64,000 nucleotides of DNA from assembly GCA_963662525.1 (NCBI GenBank), contig OY759717.1, positions 1,612,001-1,676,000 of the forward strand, written 5' to 3'. A model generated the notes under the pieces. That model did not search any database, was not told the origin of the DNA, and saw only the letters and a list, made by a program, of their open reading frames with translations. Shown here piece after piece: positions 33,493 through 42,000 of this stretch. Each line of letters begins with the position of its first letter. Within the stretch, counting starts at the first letter, position 1. This stretch comes from CAZSDU01 sp963662525 (GTDB lineage: Bacteria; Bacteroidota; Bacteroidia; Bacteroidales; FEN-979). Position numbers and translations under genes: made by a program.

Positions 33493-35082
33493 TTATTTCG
33501 TTTCTTCAAATTTATGGGATAATTCCCTGGCCACTGCTTCCATGATCTTGACGTCCTCATCCAGTAGCTGTCCTGATTTCAAATTGTTCAGCACGTTTTT
33601 ATGATCAGTTTCCATCCGGTGCAGGTACTCGGTTTCAAAATGTCCAATATTTCTGATGGGGACCGAGCGCAGTAGTCCGCGGGTTCCGCAGAAAATGATG
33701 GCGATCTGCTTCTCTACTGTCATGGGAGAATACTGTGGCTGCTTGAGAATTTCCACGTTGCGCGCTCCTTTGTCAAGCACCGCTTTGGTCGCTGCATCAA
33801 GATCGGAGCCGAATTTTGAAAAGGCTTCCAGTTCGCGGAATTCAGCCTGATCAAGTTTCAGGGTTCCTGCCACTTTTTTCATGGATTTGATTTGCGCGTT
33901 TCCACCAACGCGGGATACTGAAATACCCACGTTGATAGCGGGACGGATACCGGCATTAAACAAACCGGATTCCAGGAATATCTGTCCGTCAGTGATAGAA
34001 ATCACATTGGTTGGGATGTAAGCCGATAAGTCGCCGGCCTGGGTTTCAATGATGGGCAAGGCAGTGAGTGACCCACCTCCTTTAACTTTATCCCTGAGAC
34101 TTTCAGGAAGGTCGTTCATTTTTTTGGCGATGTCATCGGCCGAAATGATCCTGGCTGCTCTTTCAAGCAGGCGTGAATGAAGGTAGAACACGTCGCCGGG
34201 ATATGCTTCTCGCCCTGGGGGACGGCGAAGCAAGAGGGAGACTTCGCGGTAGGCTACCGCCTGTTTTGACAGGTCGTCGTAAATAACCAGGGCCGGACGT
34301 CCGGTATCCCTGAAGAATTCACCGATGGCTGCTCCGGCAAAGGGAGCATAAAACTGCATGGCAGCGGGATCGGAAGCTGTAGCCATGACAATCACGGTAT
34401 AAGCCAGCGCACCTTTCTGTTCAAGGGTGTGCACGATATTGGCCACGGTAGACCCCTTTTGTCCGATGGCAACATAAATACAATAAACAGGTTCTCCTTT
34501 TTCGTAAAATTCTTTCTGGTTGATGATGGTGTCAATGGCAATGGCTGTTTTCCCTGTCTGCCGGTCGCCGATGATGAGTTCCCGCTGTCCGCGGCCGATG
34601 GGAACCATGGCATCGATCGGTTTGATACCAGTCTGAAGGGGCTGGTTAACCGGTTGACGGAAAATAACTCCCGGGGCTTTCCTCTCCAGGGGCATTTCAA
34701 AACGTTCTCCTTCAATTTTTCCTTTCCCGTCGATGGGCTCACCAAGGGTGTTGATTACACGTCCCAACAAACCCTCGCCGACTTCAATGGAAGCAATGCG
34801 TCTTGTTCTTCTGACCGTGTCACCTTCCTTGATTTCATAAGATTCTCCAAGCAATACGGCGCCGACATTATCCTCTTCAAGATTGAGTACGATGGCTTTC
34901 AGCCCGTTTTTCTCAAACTCGATCAACTCGCCGGATTCGGCATGGGTAAGACCATAGATATGTGCGATCCCATCCCCGACCTGGAGGACGGTTCCCACTT
35001 CTTCCAACTCTTTCACATCATGGTACCCGGCCAGTTCTTTTCTCAGAATCGCGGTAACCTCAGCGGGTTTTATTTCTGCCAT
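33493..35082 (-). CDS. atpA: ATP synthase F1 alpha subunit
   Basis: A non-catalytic nucleotide-binding F1 subunit (529 residues). Walker A is GDRQTGKT at about 172-179, and the arginine finger region VISISRVGGNAQ-like sequence (VGISVSRVGGNAQIKSMKKVAG) is present. The start is the ATG at 35082; a TTG two codons upstream is less likely. It overlaps no gene; atpH ends three bases before it. Confidence 0.97.
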   Translation of the reverse strand: MAEIKPAEVTAILRKELAGYHDVKELEEVGTVLQVGDGIAHIYGLTHAESGELIEFEKNGLKAIVLNLEEDNVGAVLLGESYEIKEGDTVRRTRRIASIEVGEGLLGRVINTLGEPIDGKGKIEGERFEMPLERKAPGVIFRQPVNQPLQTGIKPIDAMVPIGRGQRELIIGDRQTGKTAIAIDTIINQKEFYEKGEPVYCIYVAIGQKGSTVANIVHTLEQKGALAYTVIVMATASDPAAMQFYAPFAGAAIGEFFRDTGRPALVIYDDLSKQAVAYREVSLLLRRPPGREAYPGDVFYLHSRLLERAARIISADDIAKKMNDLPESLRDKVKGGGSLTALPIIETQAGDLSAYIPTNVISITDGQIFLESGLFNAGIRPAINVGISVSRVGGNAQIKSMKKVAGTLKLDQAEFRELEAFSKFGSDLDAATKAVLDKGARNVEILKQPQYSPMTVEKQIAIIFCGTRGLLRSVPIRNIGHFETEYLHRMETDHKNVLNNLKSGQLLDEDVKIMEAVARELSHKFEETK

Positions 35083-35084
35083 AA

Positions 35085-35645
35085 TCAATAACCTTTAACG
35101 TATAAATTTACTTTTGCCACGCCCCTCTTCATTTTCTCGATCTGTTTCCGGATGCTTGCATCATATTGCAAATCTTTCCAGTTTAGCACAAATCCGCCGA
35201 TGAGGGAACTGTCTATTTCTTCAACCAGGTCAATGTTGGCCTTGGTATAACTGGTCATCAAATCCAGAACTTTCTTTCTGTTGTCATTATCTGGAAGTAC
35301 CGGGGCCCTGAAATGAACCGTCAGTATGTTTTTATATTCTTTATAATTTTCAACAACCTGTCCGGCAATCTCGGGAATAAATTTCTCCCGTTTTTTGCGG
35401 ATCATGACAAGAAGGAAAGTCAGCATCACCTGTCCGACAACTTTACCAAAGATTTCTTTCACTACCTTGATCTTTAAATCTGTATGAACTATGGGTGCTT
35501 TAAAGAACATCCGCAGTTCACGGCTTTGCTGACAAATTTCCGATACCGTCAGCGCATCCTGATAGATCTCCTCAGCAATGTTCTTTTCCACTGCCAGTTC
35601 AAATAAGGCATTGGCATAACGTTCGGCGACCAGGGAGATCCTCAT
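35085..35645 (-). CDS. atpH: ATP synthase F1 delta subunit
   Basis: A 186-residue subunit that joins F1 to the peripheral stalk. The N-terminal helical domain (ISLVAERYANALFELAVEKN) and the C-terminal domain (SLIGGFVLNWKDLQYDASIRKQIEKM) match the OSCP/delta family. It lies between atpF and atpA, as in most bacteria. Confidence 0.95.
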   Translation of the reverse strand: MRISLVAERYANALFELAVEKNIAEEIYQDALTVSEICQQSRELRMFFKAPIVHTDLKIKVVKEIFGKVVGQVMLTFLLVMIRKKREKFIPEIAGQVVENYKEYKNILTVHFRAPVLPDNDNRKKVLDLMTSYTKANIDLVEEIDSSLIGGFVLNWKDLQYDASIRKQIEKMKRGVAKVNLYVKGY

Positions 35646-35655
35646 AACTTCATCA

Positions 35656-36150
35656 TCAATTGAATTTCACTTCTTGTAATAATTCGCGGAGATATTCTTC
35701 CTGTTTTCTGGGGTCAGAAAGTTCACGCTGAATGAGTTTTTTCGCCACTTCCAGCGATAACTCGGCGACCTGGTTTTTCAGGTCGGTCATGGCGGCCATT
35801 TTTTCATTATTAATGGTCACCTTCGCTGCATCAACAATTCTTCCCGCTTCCTCCGATGCCTTTTGACGTGCTTCCTCAATGATTTTATCCTTAATCTTCC
35901 GGGCTTCATTAAGAATGGCATCCCTGTCGTTTTTGGCTTCCCTGAGTAAAGTCTCATTGCTGAACTGCATTTTCTTCATTTCCTCTCTGGCTTTATCTGC
36001 AGCATGCAAGGCTTCACGAATGGAGGTTTCCCTTTCTTTAAGGGCCTTCAGGATAGGTTTCCAGGCAAATTTTCCAAGAATGAACAATAAAAGAAGGAAT
36101 ACCAGCGTCATCCAGAAAATCAAGCCCAGGCCGGGAGTGATCAGTTCCAT
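35656..36150 (-). CDS. atpF: ATP synthase Fo b subunit
   Basis: A peripheral stalk subunit of 164 residues when started at the ATG at 36150 (a TTG at 36177 is in frame). It has one N-terminal membrane helix (LGLIFWMTLVFLLLLFILGKF) and a long charged coiled coil rich in Glu, Lys and Ala. The C-terminal part KKLIQRELSDPRKQEEYL contacts atpH. A stable hairpin lies just upstream, between it and atpE. Confidence 0.94.
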   Translation of the reverse strand: MELITPGLGLIFWMTLVFLLLLFILGKFAWKPILKALKERETSIREALHAADKAREEMKKMQFSNETLLREAKNDRDAILNEARKIKDKIIEEARQKASEEAGRIVDAAKVTINNEKMAAMTDLKNQVAELSLEVAKKLIQRELSDPRKQEEYLRELLQEVKFN

Positions 36151-36183
36151 AGGTTCAGTTTTAAATATTTTTTTCAATCAAAA

Positions 36184-36224
36184 AATTCTTTACGGCTCAA
36201 CCAACCGTTAAACCGTAAAGAATT
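36184..36224 (-). terminator. Hairpin with T run between atpE and atpF
   Basis: A perfect 12-bp inverted repeat, AATTCTTTACGG and CCGTAAAGAATT, with a 17-base loop. On the minus strand it is followed by TTTT. It lies 12 bases after the atpE stop and 34 bases before the chosen atpF start, inside the operon. It could be a partial terminator or an mRNA-stabilising end that raises c-subunit yield. Confidence 0.7.
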
Positions 36225-36236
36225 CGGGCATGTTTC

Positions 36237-36497
36237 CTAGATGAAAAGAATCAGCAAACAAACTACAATAGCAAAAAATGCTACGCCTTCGACAAGTGCG
36301 GCGGCGATGATCATGTTTGACCGGATATCACCAATGGCTTCCGGCTGACGGGCAATAGACTCGAGGGCGCTTTTACCGATATTTCCGATACCGATACCAG
36401 CACCGATCACGGCAATCCCGGCACCGAGGCCAGCTCCCATCTTGGCAATGGCGGCAAAATCGCCAGCCAGTTGCAACAAAATCGCTAATAAATGCAT
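36237..36497 (-). CDS. atpE: ATP synthase Fo c subunit
   Basis: An 86-residue two-helix hairpin that forms the rotor ring. The first helix carries the glycine-rich segment GAGLGAGIAVIGAGIGIG, the loop is ARQPEA, and the ion-binding glutamate is E70 (ALVEGVAFF). The residue after E70 is Gly, and the first helix has no Gln of the kind seen in sodium-binding rings; so proton coupling is more likely. It is preceded by a 7-bp repeat array and followed by a hairpin. Confidence 0.96.
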   Translation of the reverse strand: MHLLAILLQLAGDFAAIAKMGAGLGAGIAVIGAGIGIGNIGKSALESIARQPEAIGDIRSNMIIAAALVEGVAFFAIVVCLLILFI

Positions 36498-36529
36498 ACT
36501 TGGTTATGATTAAAGGTTACTACTAAAAT

Positions 36530-36564
36530 TAATTCCTAATTTTTAATTCCTAATTCCTAATTGA
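36530..36564. repeat. 7-bp tandem repeat between atpB and atpE
   Basis: Five heptamers: TAATTCC, TAATTTT, TAATTCC, TAATTCC, TAATTGA. On the minus strand the array starts two bases after the atpB stop codon. Confidence 0.85.
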
Positions 36565-36566
36565 AT

Positions 36567-37721
36567 TTAATGGTGCTCCGGCTCTGTGGTTGCCAATCCG
36601 AAATACAGCGCCGACAATAAAGTAAACACATAAGCCTGTATAAAAGCTACCAGTAATTCCAGCAGATCCATAAACACCATAAAGGCAACTGAAACGACAG
36701 ATACACCTAAACCCAGGGCAGCACTGATCGCGCCAAAGATAAAGATCAGGCTGACAAAGCCCAGGGCAATGATATGCCCGGCAGTAATATTGGCAAAAAG
36801 CCGGACCATCAGGACAAACGGTTTGGTGATAATTCCGATAATTTCCACAATGGGCATCAGGGGAATGGGCAACTTCAGCCACCAGGGAACCCCGGGCGTA
36901 TTGATGATGTCGATCCAGTAATGTTTATTCCCGTTGATGGTCGTCAGGATGAACGTAAATACAGCCAGTACCAGGGTAATGGAAATATTGCCTGTAACAT
37001 TGGCCCCACCCGGGAATAGCGGGACAAGGCCCAGTAAATTATTGATGAATATGAAAAAAAAGACGGTCAGCAAAAAAGGCATGTACTTCTCATGGTTTTT
37101 CTCCCCGATGGAGCTCTTGGCAATATCATCACGGATAAAAAGAATGAGTGGTTCAAGCAGGGATTGTATGCCACTCGGAGCCTCTTTGACATTCCGCTTA
37201 TACCCTTTGGCCACGGAAAGAAAAATCCAGATCATCAGCAAGGCGCTAAAGATAATGGCAAATACCGTTTTGGTGATGGAAAAATCATATACTTGAGCCC
37301 CTCTGGCAGTATCCTTATCGGGATTATCCCTGTAAATTTTTCCTTTATGGGAACCTTCCTGCCCCAGGATGAATCCATGGTAAGAATGGTTTTCATTATG
37401 AAATCTTGAGGAAGAAAAACAATACAAACCTCCGTCAAAATATAAAATTACCGGAAGGGGAATTGTCAGGTGAAATTCTCCAATTTCAAGAATATGCCAT
37501 TCATGGTTATCCACCACATGTTCCATGATCATCTCTCCGGCATTGAACTTCTTTTCAGCTTCCGTTTCCGGGTTATGCAACAGAGCAGAAGAGTCGTTGG
37601 CTGGGATAAGAACAGGCTGGCCCTGTATAGCGGCTTTTACAAGATTCTGTGAAAGAAATATCAGGCTGAAAAAAAGTCCAGCAATTAAGATTCGAAAAAC
37701 ATTTCTTTGTGGTGCAACCAT
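36567..37721 (-). CDS. atpB: ATP synthase Fo a subunit
   Basis: The ion-channel subunit of Fo, 384 residues from the ATG at 37721; a TTG at 37751 is less likely. It has an N-terminal signal-like segment and a soluble domain of about 120 residues before the first main helix, an extension usual in Bacteroidota AtpB. The essential arginine is in MVRLFANITAGHI. The C-terminal channel helix is FIQAYVFTLLSALYFGLA. First gene of the atpBEFHAG unit. Confidence 0.95.
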   Translation of the reverse strand: MVAPQRNVFRILIAGLFFSLIFLSQNLVKAAIQGQPVLIPANDSSALLHNPETEAEKKFNAGEMIMEHVVDNHEWHILEIGEFHLTIPLPVILYFDGGLYCFSSSRFHNENHSYHGFILGQEGSHKGKIYRDNPDKDTARGAQVYDFSITKTVFAIIFSALLMIWIFLSVAKGYKRNVKEAPSGIQSLLEPLILFIRDDIAKSSIGEKNHEKYMPFLLTVFFFIFINNLLGLVPLFPGGANVTGNISITLVLAVFTFILTTINGNKHYWIDIINTPGVPWWLKLPIPLMPIVEIIGIITKPFVLMVRLFANITAGHIIALGFVSLIFIFGAISAALGLGVSVVSVAFMVFMDLLELLVAFIQAYVFTLLSALYFGLATTEPEHH

Positions 37722-37782
37722 CAATAAATAATCCTCTAAATAGGGCTGCAATGTTACAAAAAATAAATGAAATCGTGAAACG

Positions 37783-38151
37783 CTACTTCACTGCTTTTTT
37801 GGCCTGGGTATTTACATAGAGAAACACATACTGGTCAACTCCTGCAAAAGTCTTTATGGCTCCCCAATCCTGCCAGTCCTGGGTATCATACCAATAAGTT
37901 GCCGGCGAAATACTTCCAAAAAAAGCCATACCATTATAGTCGGTCCAGCCCGTGGCAACATAAATTCCCTGCTGCATATTGACATAGCTGGTAGCAAGGT
38001 ATACCTGCTCATTAATGATGGGGAGTCCCGTGTAAAAATCCGACACGTAGATGGTAAGGGTTCCTGTTGTTTCATTTTTTGTGCAAGCCGGCGAGAATAG
38101 AATTCCGCTAAGCATAACAAGGGCAAAGAGAAAGAATACATTTTTTTTCAT
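37783..38151 (-). CDS. Small lipoprotein, unknown role
   Basis: A 122-residue lipoprotein: MKKN start, hydrophobic signal, then lipobox LFSPACTK. The rest looks like one small beta domain (GTLTIYVSDFYTGLPIINEQVYLATSY), similar to carboxypeptidase-regulatory-like folds. The ATG at 38151 is chosen because a -7 box is 26 bases upstream; longer in-frame readings lack a signal peptide. It lies 61 bases upstream of atpB on the same strand. Confidence 0.72.
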   Translation of the reverse strand: MKKNVFFLFALVMLSGILFSPACTKNETTGTLTIYVSDFYTGLPIINEQVYLATSYVNMQQGIYVATGWTDYNGMAFFGSISPATYWYDTQDWQDWGAIKTFAGVDQYVFLYVNTQAKKAVK

Positions 38152-38176
38152 GGTACTTTTTTTTAATGATATATTG

Positions 38177-38184
38177 CAAATATA
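38177..38184 (-). promoter_or_regulatory. -7 box of the small lipoprotein gene
   Basis: On the minus strand it reads TATATTTG, exactly TAnnTTTG. It supports the start at 38151. The -33 position has only TTA at 19-base spacing. Confidence 0.55.
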
Positions 38185-38255
38185 CATTTTTTCGTTCCTG
38201 TTGTAACCTCTGAATGAATTCTTCGTCTTAATGCTCCGGTGAAGTTTAAATTCAC

Positions 38256-38263
38256 TAATTTTG
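38256..38263 (+). promoter_or_regulatory. -7 box of the tolC-hlyD group
   Basis: TAATTTTG, exactly TAnnTTTG, 51 bases before the ATG at 38314. It lies downstream of an in-frame GTG at 38239, which is therefore an unlikely start. Confidence 0.55.
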
Positions 38264-38313
38264 AACACTTTTATCAAATTTCATTGAAAAACCGACCATT
38301 AATATCCTTCCCT

Positions 38314-39762
38314 ATGCTGGTACATTTTCCCCGGAGCAAATGCCTTATTCTGCTCTTTTTTCTTATTGTATTTTTTTCCGGATCTGCAAAGGCACAAAAG
38401 ATCTGGACACTTGAAGATTGTATCAATTATGCCCTGGAAAATAACCTGGATATCCAAAAGCAACTCCTGGCCGTGGAGTCAAACAAGAAAGCCTTGCTTC
38501 AAAGTGGATTGAACATGCTTCCCGACCTTAATGCAAATGGAAGTAATGTGTGGAATTTTGGCCAGACAATCGACCAGTATACCAATAGTTTTGCGACAAA
38601 TACAGTGCGTTCAAATAATTTTTATCTGCAAAGCAACCTGGTTCTTTTCAGTGGTTTTCAGAAGCTCAATACCATGAGGCAGAATCAGATCAATGTCCTG
38701 GCCAGTCAATACGATCTGGATGTGATTAAAAACAGTATCTCTCTTGCTGTTGCAGGATTTTATCTCGATATTCTGTTTAATTCGGAATTACTTGATGTAG
38801 CCCGGGAACAGCTTAAAATCACCAATTCCCAGGTTGATCGGATCCAGAAACTGGTAGAAGCCGGATCCTCGGCCCGGGGAGACCTGCTGAATATACAGGC
38901 TCAGCGGGCTGCCGAAGAACTGGCTTCCATAGAGGCAGAAAACAGGCTGAACATTTCTAATCTTTCCCTTCAACAATTAATTGACTTTCCTGTAACCCGT
39001 GATTTCCGGATTGAAAAACCCGGGCTTCGCGCCGTTGAAGAGCCCAAGGACCTGGTTTCACCTGAAATTATCTATGAGAAATCACTCAAGGCACGTCCTG
39101 AAGTACAAAGTGCTGAACTTCGGGTTCAGAGTGCCCAGAAAAGCCTTGCCATCGCCAGGGGCGTTCTCTATCCCTCCCTATCCTTTGCCGGTTCATGGGG
39201 AACCGGGTATTCAGGAGCAGCCAAGGAAGTTGACCCCGGTGTCGCACCCGTTATTACCATGCAGAAATTCGGAATCACACAATTATCCCGCGACACTGTT
39301 TTTGCCTATAGTGCCAAATATGCCACGCGGGTGACTTCCTTCAACGACCAGTTACACCAGAATGAAAACCAATCCCTGGGATTTTACCTCAGGGTACCTA
39401 TCTTTAATGGCTGGCAGGGCAGAAATGCCATCAGCCAGGCAAAAATTCAACGCCATCAGGCAGAACTGGATCTGGATATCACCAAAAGAGATCTCCGGAA
39501 AAAAATTGAACAGGCCTATGCGGACGGAGTTGCATCCCTGAAAAAATATAACTCTTCATTACAAAAAGTAAGTGCACAGGAAGAGTCCTTCAAATATACC
39601 CAACAGAAATTTGATGTCGGACTTATGACTTCATTCGACTATAACAACAGCAAAAAAGACCTGACCAAGGCACAATCAGATCTATTGCAGGCCAAATATG
39701 ATTTTATTTTCAAGACGACCATTCTTGAATTTTACATGGGGAATCCCATTACAATCGATTAA
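38314..39762 (+). CDS. TolC family outer-membrane efflux protein
   Basis: A 482-residue outer-membrane channel, from the ATG at 38314, with signal peptide (ending GSAKAQ). It has the TolC-type repeats of long helices: TLEDCINYALENNLDIQKQLLAVESNKKALLQ and the second half ISQAKIQRHQAELDLDITKRDLRKKIEQAYAD. It is followed after 38 bases by the HlyD adaptor gene, the pair that makes the outer part of a tripartite exporter. Confidence 0.93.
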   Translation: MLVHFPRSKCLILLFFLIVFFSGSAKAQKIWTLEDCINYALENNLDIQKQLLAVESNKKALLQSGLNMLPDLNANGSNVWNFGQTIDQYTNSFATNTVRSNNFYLQSNLVLFSGFQKLNTMRQNQINVLASQYDLDVIKNSISLAVAGFYLDILFNSELLDVAREQLKITNSQVDRIQKLVEAGSSARGDLLNIQAQRAAEELASIEAENRLNISNLSLQQLIDFPVTRDFRIEKPGLRAVEEPKDLVSPEIIYEKSLKARPEVQSAELRVQSAQKSLAIARGVLYPSLSFAGSWGTGYSGAAKEVDPGVAPVITMQKFGITQLSRDTVFAYSAKYATRVTSFNDQLHQNENQSLGFYLRVPIFNGWQGRNAISQAKIQRHQAELDLDITKRDLRKKIEQAYADGVASLKKYNSSLQKVSAQEESFKYTQQKFDVGLMTSFDYNNSKKDLTKAQSDLLQAKYDFIFKTTILEFYMGNPITID

Positions 39763-39800
39763 TTCATAATTTTATACCAATTAATTTTATCTGTTACTCC

Positions 39801-41180
39801 ATGAGTATAAAGAAATCAAGGAAAAAACTTTGGATTATCATCGCGGCAGTTATTGTGGTAGCCGTTATTGTTATCATTGCTGTTGTCAAAGGAAAAGGCA
39901 ATGATGGGACCAAAGTAGCCACCGAAAAAGTGATGAAACGCACGATCATTCAAACGGTTTCAGCCAACGGCAAAATTCAGCCGGAAAAAGACATCAAGAT
40001 CAGCCCTTATATTTCCGGGGAAGTAGTGGAACTTAAAGTCAAGGAGGGAGATCAGGTAAAAGCGGGAGATCTTTTAGCAAAAATTGATCCGGAAATTTAT
40101 GTTTCCCAGTATGATCAAAGCGAAGCGGCTGTCAACACACAAAAAGCCAATGAAGCTAACTCCAGGGCCAGGCTGGCACAAAATAAGGCTCAATTTGAAA
40201 ATACCCGCCTCACTTTTGAACGACAGGAAAAGCTGTTTCAGCAAAATGTAATTTCAAAGGCCGAATACGACCAGGCCAAAGCTTCCTTTCAGGTTGCCAA
40301 AGCCCAGGTTGAAGCAGGAGAACAAGACATCAAGGCTTCGGAGTTTATGGTGAAAAGTTCAGAGGCCGCTTTAAAGAAATCGAAGGAAGACCTGACCAGA
40401 ACTGCCATTTTTGCCCCTAACAATGGCACCGTTTCCAAACTGAGTGTGGAAAAAGGGGAAAGGGTAACCGGGGCTTCACAGTTTTCAAGCGGCACAGAAA
40501 TCATGCGTATCGCCAATCTTAATGAGATGGAAGCCCAGGTGGAGGTCAATGAAAATGATATCGTCCGCGTAAGTATGGGTGATACCGCCCTGATCGAGGT
40601 AGATGCCTACCTGAACCGCAAGTTCAAAGGAATTGTGACCGAAATCGCCACCTCTGCCAATACTACCGGTGTCAGCGTTGACCAGGTGACGAATTTCAAT
40701 GTAAAAATCCATATCGTTAAAGATTCTTATAAAGACCTGCTCGATGCCCTCAGACCTGATTTTTCTCCTTTCCGCCCGGGAATGTCCTGCACCGTGGAAA
40801 TTCAAACCGAGACGGCGGTCAATGTTTTAACAGTCCCCATTCAGGCAGTAACAACCCGTATCGCCAAGGATTCCCTGGATAAAATAAACCAGAAAAATAA
40901 AACCCAGAAAGGTGAGGGGGATGATCAGGTTGAGTTTGTTTCCGGGAAAAAGAAAAGCGAGGAAATACAGGAATGTGTCTTCCTCTTTGCCAAAGATCTG
41001 GCAAAAAAGAAAGATGTTAAAACCGGTATCCAGGACAATACCTATATCCAGATCCTTTCTGGCTTAAAAGACGGGGACGAAATTATCGTTGCGCCCTATA
41101 CCGCAGTCTCTAAAACCCTTAACGACGGGAATAAGGTTAAGAAGGTCGACAAGAAGGACTTGTTCACCAAGGAAAAATGA
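39801..41180 (+). CDS. HlyD/MacA family periplasmic adaptor
   Basis: A 459-residue adaptor with an N-terminal membrane anchor (LWIIIAAVIVVAVIVIIAVV), a lipoyl/hairpin region (EVVELKVKEGDQVKAGDLLAKID), a long coiled coil, and a beta-barrel domain (SVEKGERVTGASQ). It matches MacA-type adaptors. The expected MacB-like ABC permease gene is not next to it; tsaB follows and overlaps by four bases. Confidence 0.93.
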   Translation: MSIKKSRKKLWIIIAAVIVVAVIVIIAVVKGKGNDGTKVATEKVMKRTIIQTVSANGKIQPEKDIKISPYISGEVVELKVKEGDQVKAGDLLAKIDPEIYVSQYDQSEAAVNTQKANEANSRARLAQNKAQFENTRLTFERQEKLFQQNVISKAEYDQAKASFQVAKAQVEAGEQDIKASEFMVKSSEAALKKSKEDLTRTAIFAPNNGTVSKLSVEKGERVTGASQFSSGTEIMRIANLNEMEAQVEVNENDIVRVSMGDTALIEVDAYLNRKFKGIVTEIATSANTTGVSVDQVTNFNVKIHIVKDSYKDLLDALRPDFSPFRPGMSCTVEIQTETAVNVLTVPIQAVTTRIAKDSLDKINQKNKTQKGEGDDQVEFVSGKKKSEEIQECVFLFAKDLAKKKDVKTGIQDNTYIQILSGLKDGDEIIVAPYTAVSKTLNDGNKVKKVDKKDLFTKEK

Positions 41181-41896
41181 TCTTAACTTTCGATACTGCT
41201 ACAAATGTATGCTCAGTCGCCCTGTCCGACAAAGGGAACCTGATTTCTTTTCGGGAAACTTCAGGAAAAAACGAACATTCTGCCACCCTTACCCTGATGA
41301 TCAGTGAACTGATATCGTCGACCGGAATATCATTATCCGGACTTGATGCTATCGCAGTAAGTGCAGGTCCCGGCTCCTATACCGGACTTCGGATCGGTGT
41401 TGCCACAGCCAAGGGTCTTTGCTATTCACTCGGCAAACCCATAATTGCTGTCCCTACCCTTCAAGCCATGGCTGTTGGGATGCATCTGAAGATCCCACCC
41501 CCAGCCCACCCCCCTGAAGGAGAGGGGACTGTATCCCGCTATTTTTGTCCCATGCTTGACGCACGCCGGATGGAAGTTTTTTGCGCGCTTTACGATCATT
41601 CAGGCAAAGTGGTAAGGAAAGTACAGGCTGAAATTATCGACGAAAACTCATTTCAGGAAGAACTGAAAGAAAACATTATCGTTTTTGCCGGGGAAGGCGC
41701 TGAAAAATGCAAACCTTTTTTGGGACAACATAAAAATTCAATATTTCTGGATAATTTTACGCTTTCGGCAAAATATATGATCGGGCCGGCAGAGGCCAAA
41801 TATATCATGGGTGACTTTGAAAACCTGGCTTATTTTGAACCTTTTTACCTGAAAGAATTTGTGGCGGGAAAACCAAGAGTCAAGGGACTTGTTTAG
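41177..41896 (+). CDS. tsaB: tRNA threonylcarbamoyladenosine biosynthesis protein TsaB
   Basis: A 239-residue ASKHA-fold protein needed for the t6A base at position 37 of tRNAs that read ANN codons; it acts with TsaD and TsaE. Seen are the N-terminal LTFDTATNVCSVALSD, the GPGSYTGLRIGVATAKGL motif and PMLDARRMEVF. Between GMHLK and RYFCPM there is an extra segment (about residues 105-121, PPPAHPPEGEG) that is encoded by a C-rich repeat and has no place in usual TsaB. The stop is followed at once by an octamer array. Confidence 0.92.
   Translation: MILTFDTATNVCSVALSDKGNLISFRETSGKNEHSATLTLMISELISSTGISLSGLDAIAVSAGPGSYTGLRIGVATAKGLCYSLGKPIIAVPTLQAMAVGMHLKIPPPAHPPEGEGTVSRYFCPMLDARRMEVFCALYDHSGKVVRKVQAEIIDENSFQEELKENIIVFAGEGAEKCKPFLGQHKNSIFLDNFTLSAKYMIGPAEAKYIMGDFENLAYFEPFYLKEFVAGKPRVKGLV
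41493..41530. repeat. C-rich repeat inside tsaB
   Basis: The plus strand reads CCCACCCCCAGCCCACCCCC and then CTGAAGGAGAGGGGACT, so a C-rich arm meets a G-rich arm. The reverse complement of the G-rich repeat at 21381-21410 aligns with it. It is in frame and encodes a Pro-rich insert. Confidence 0.6.
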
Positions 41897-41984
41897 TTGG
41901 TGAGTTGGTGAGTTGGTGAGTTGGTGAGCTGGTGAGTTGGTGAGCTGGTGAGCTGGTGACAAAGTGACAAAGTAACAGGGTGAT
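41897..41984. repeat. Composite 8-bp tandem repeat between tsaB and ispG
   Basis: Eleven octamers in phase: TTGGTGAG four times, then CTGGTGAG, TTGGTGAG, CTGGTGAG, CTGGTGAC, AAAGTGAC, AAAGTAAC and AGGGTGAT. It starts with the first base after the tsaB stop codon. It joins two octamer types seen separately at 812-863 and at 3761-3797. Confidence 0.92.
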
Positions 41985-42000
41985 AAAATTGAGTGAAAAT

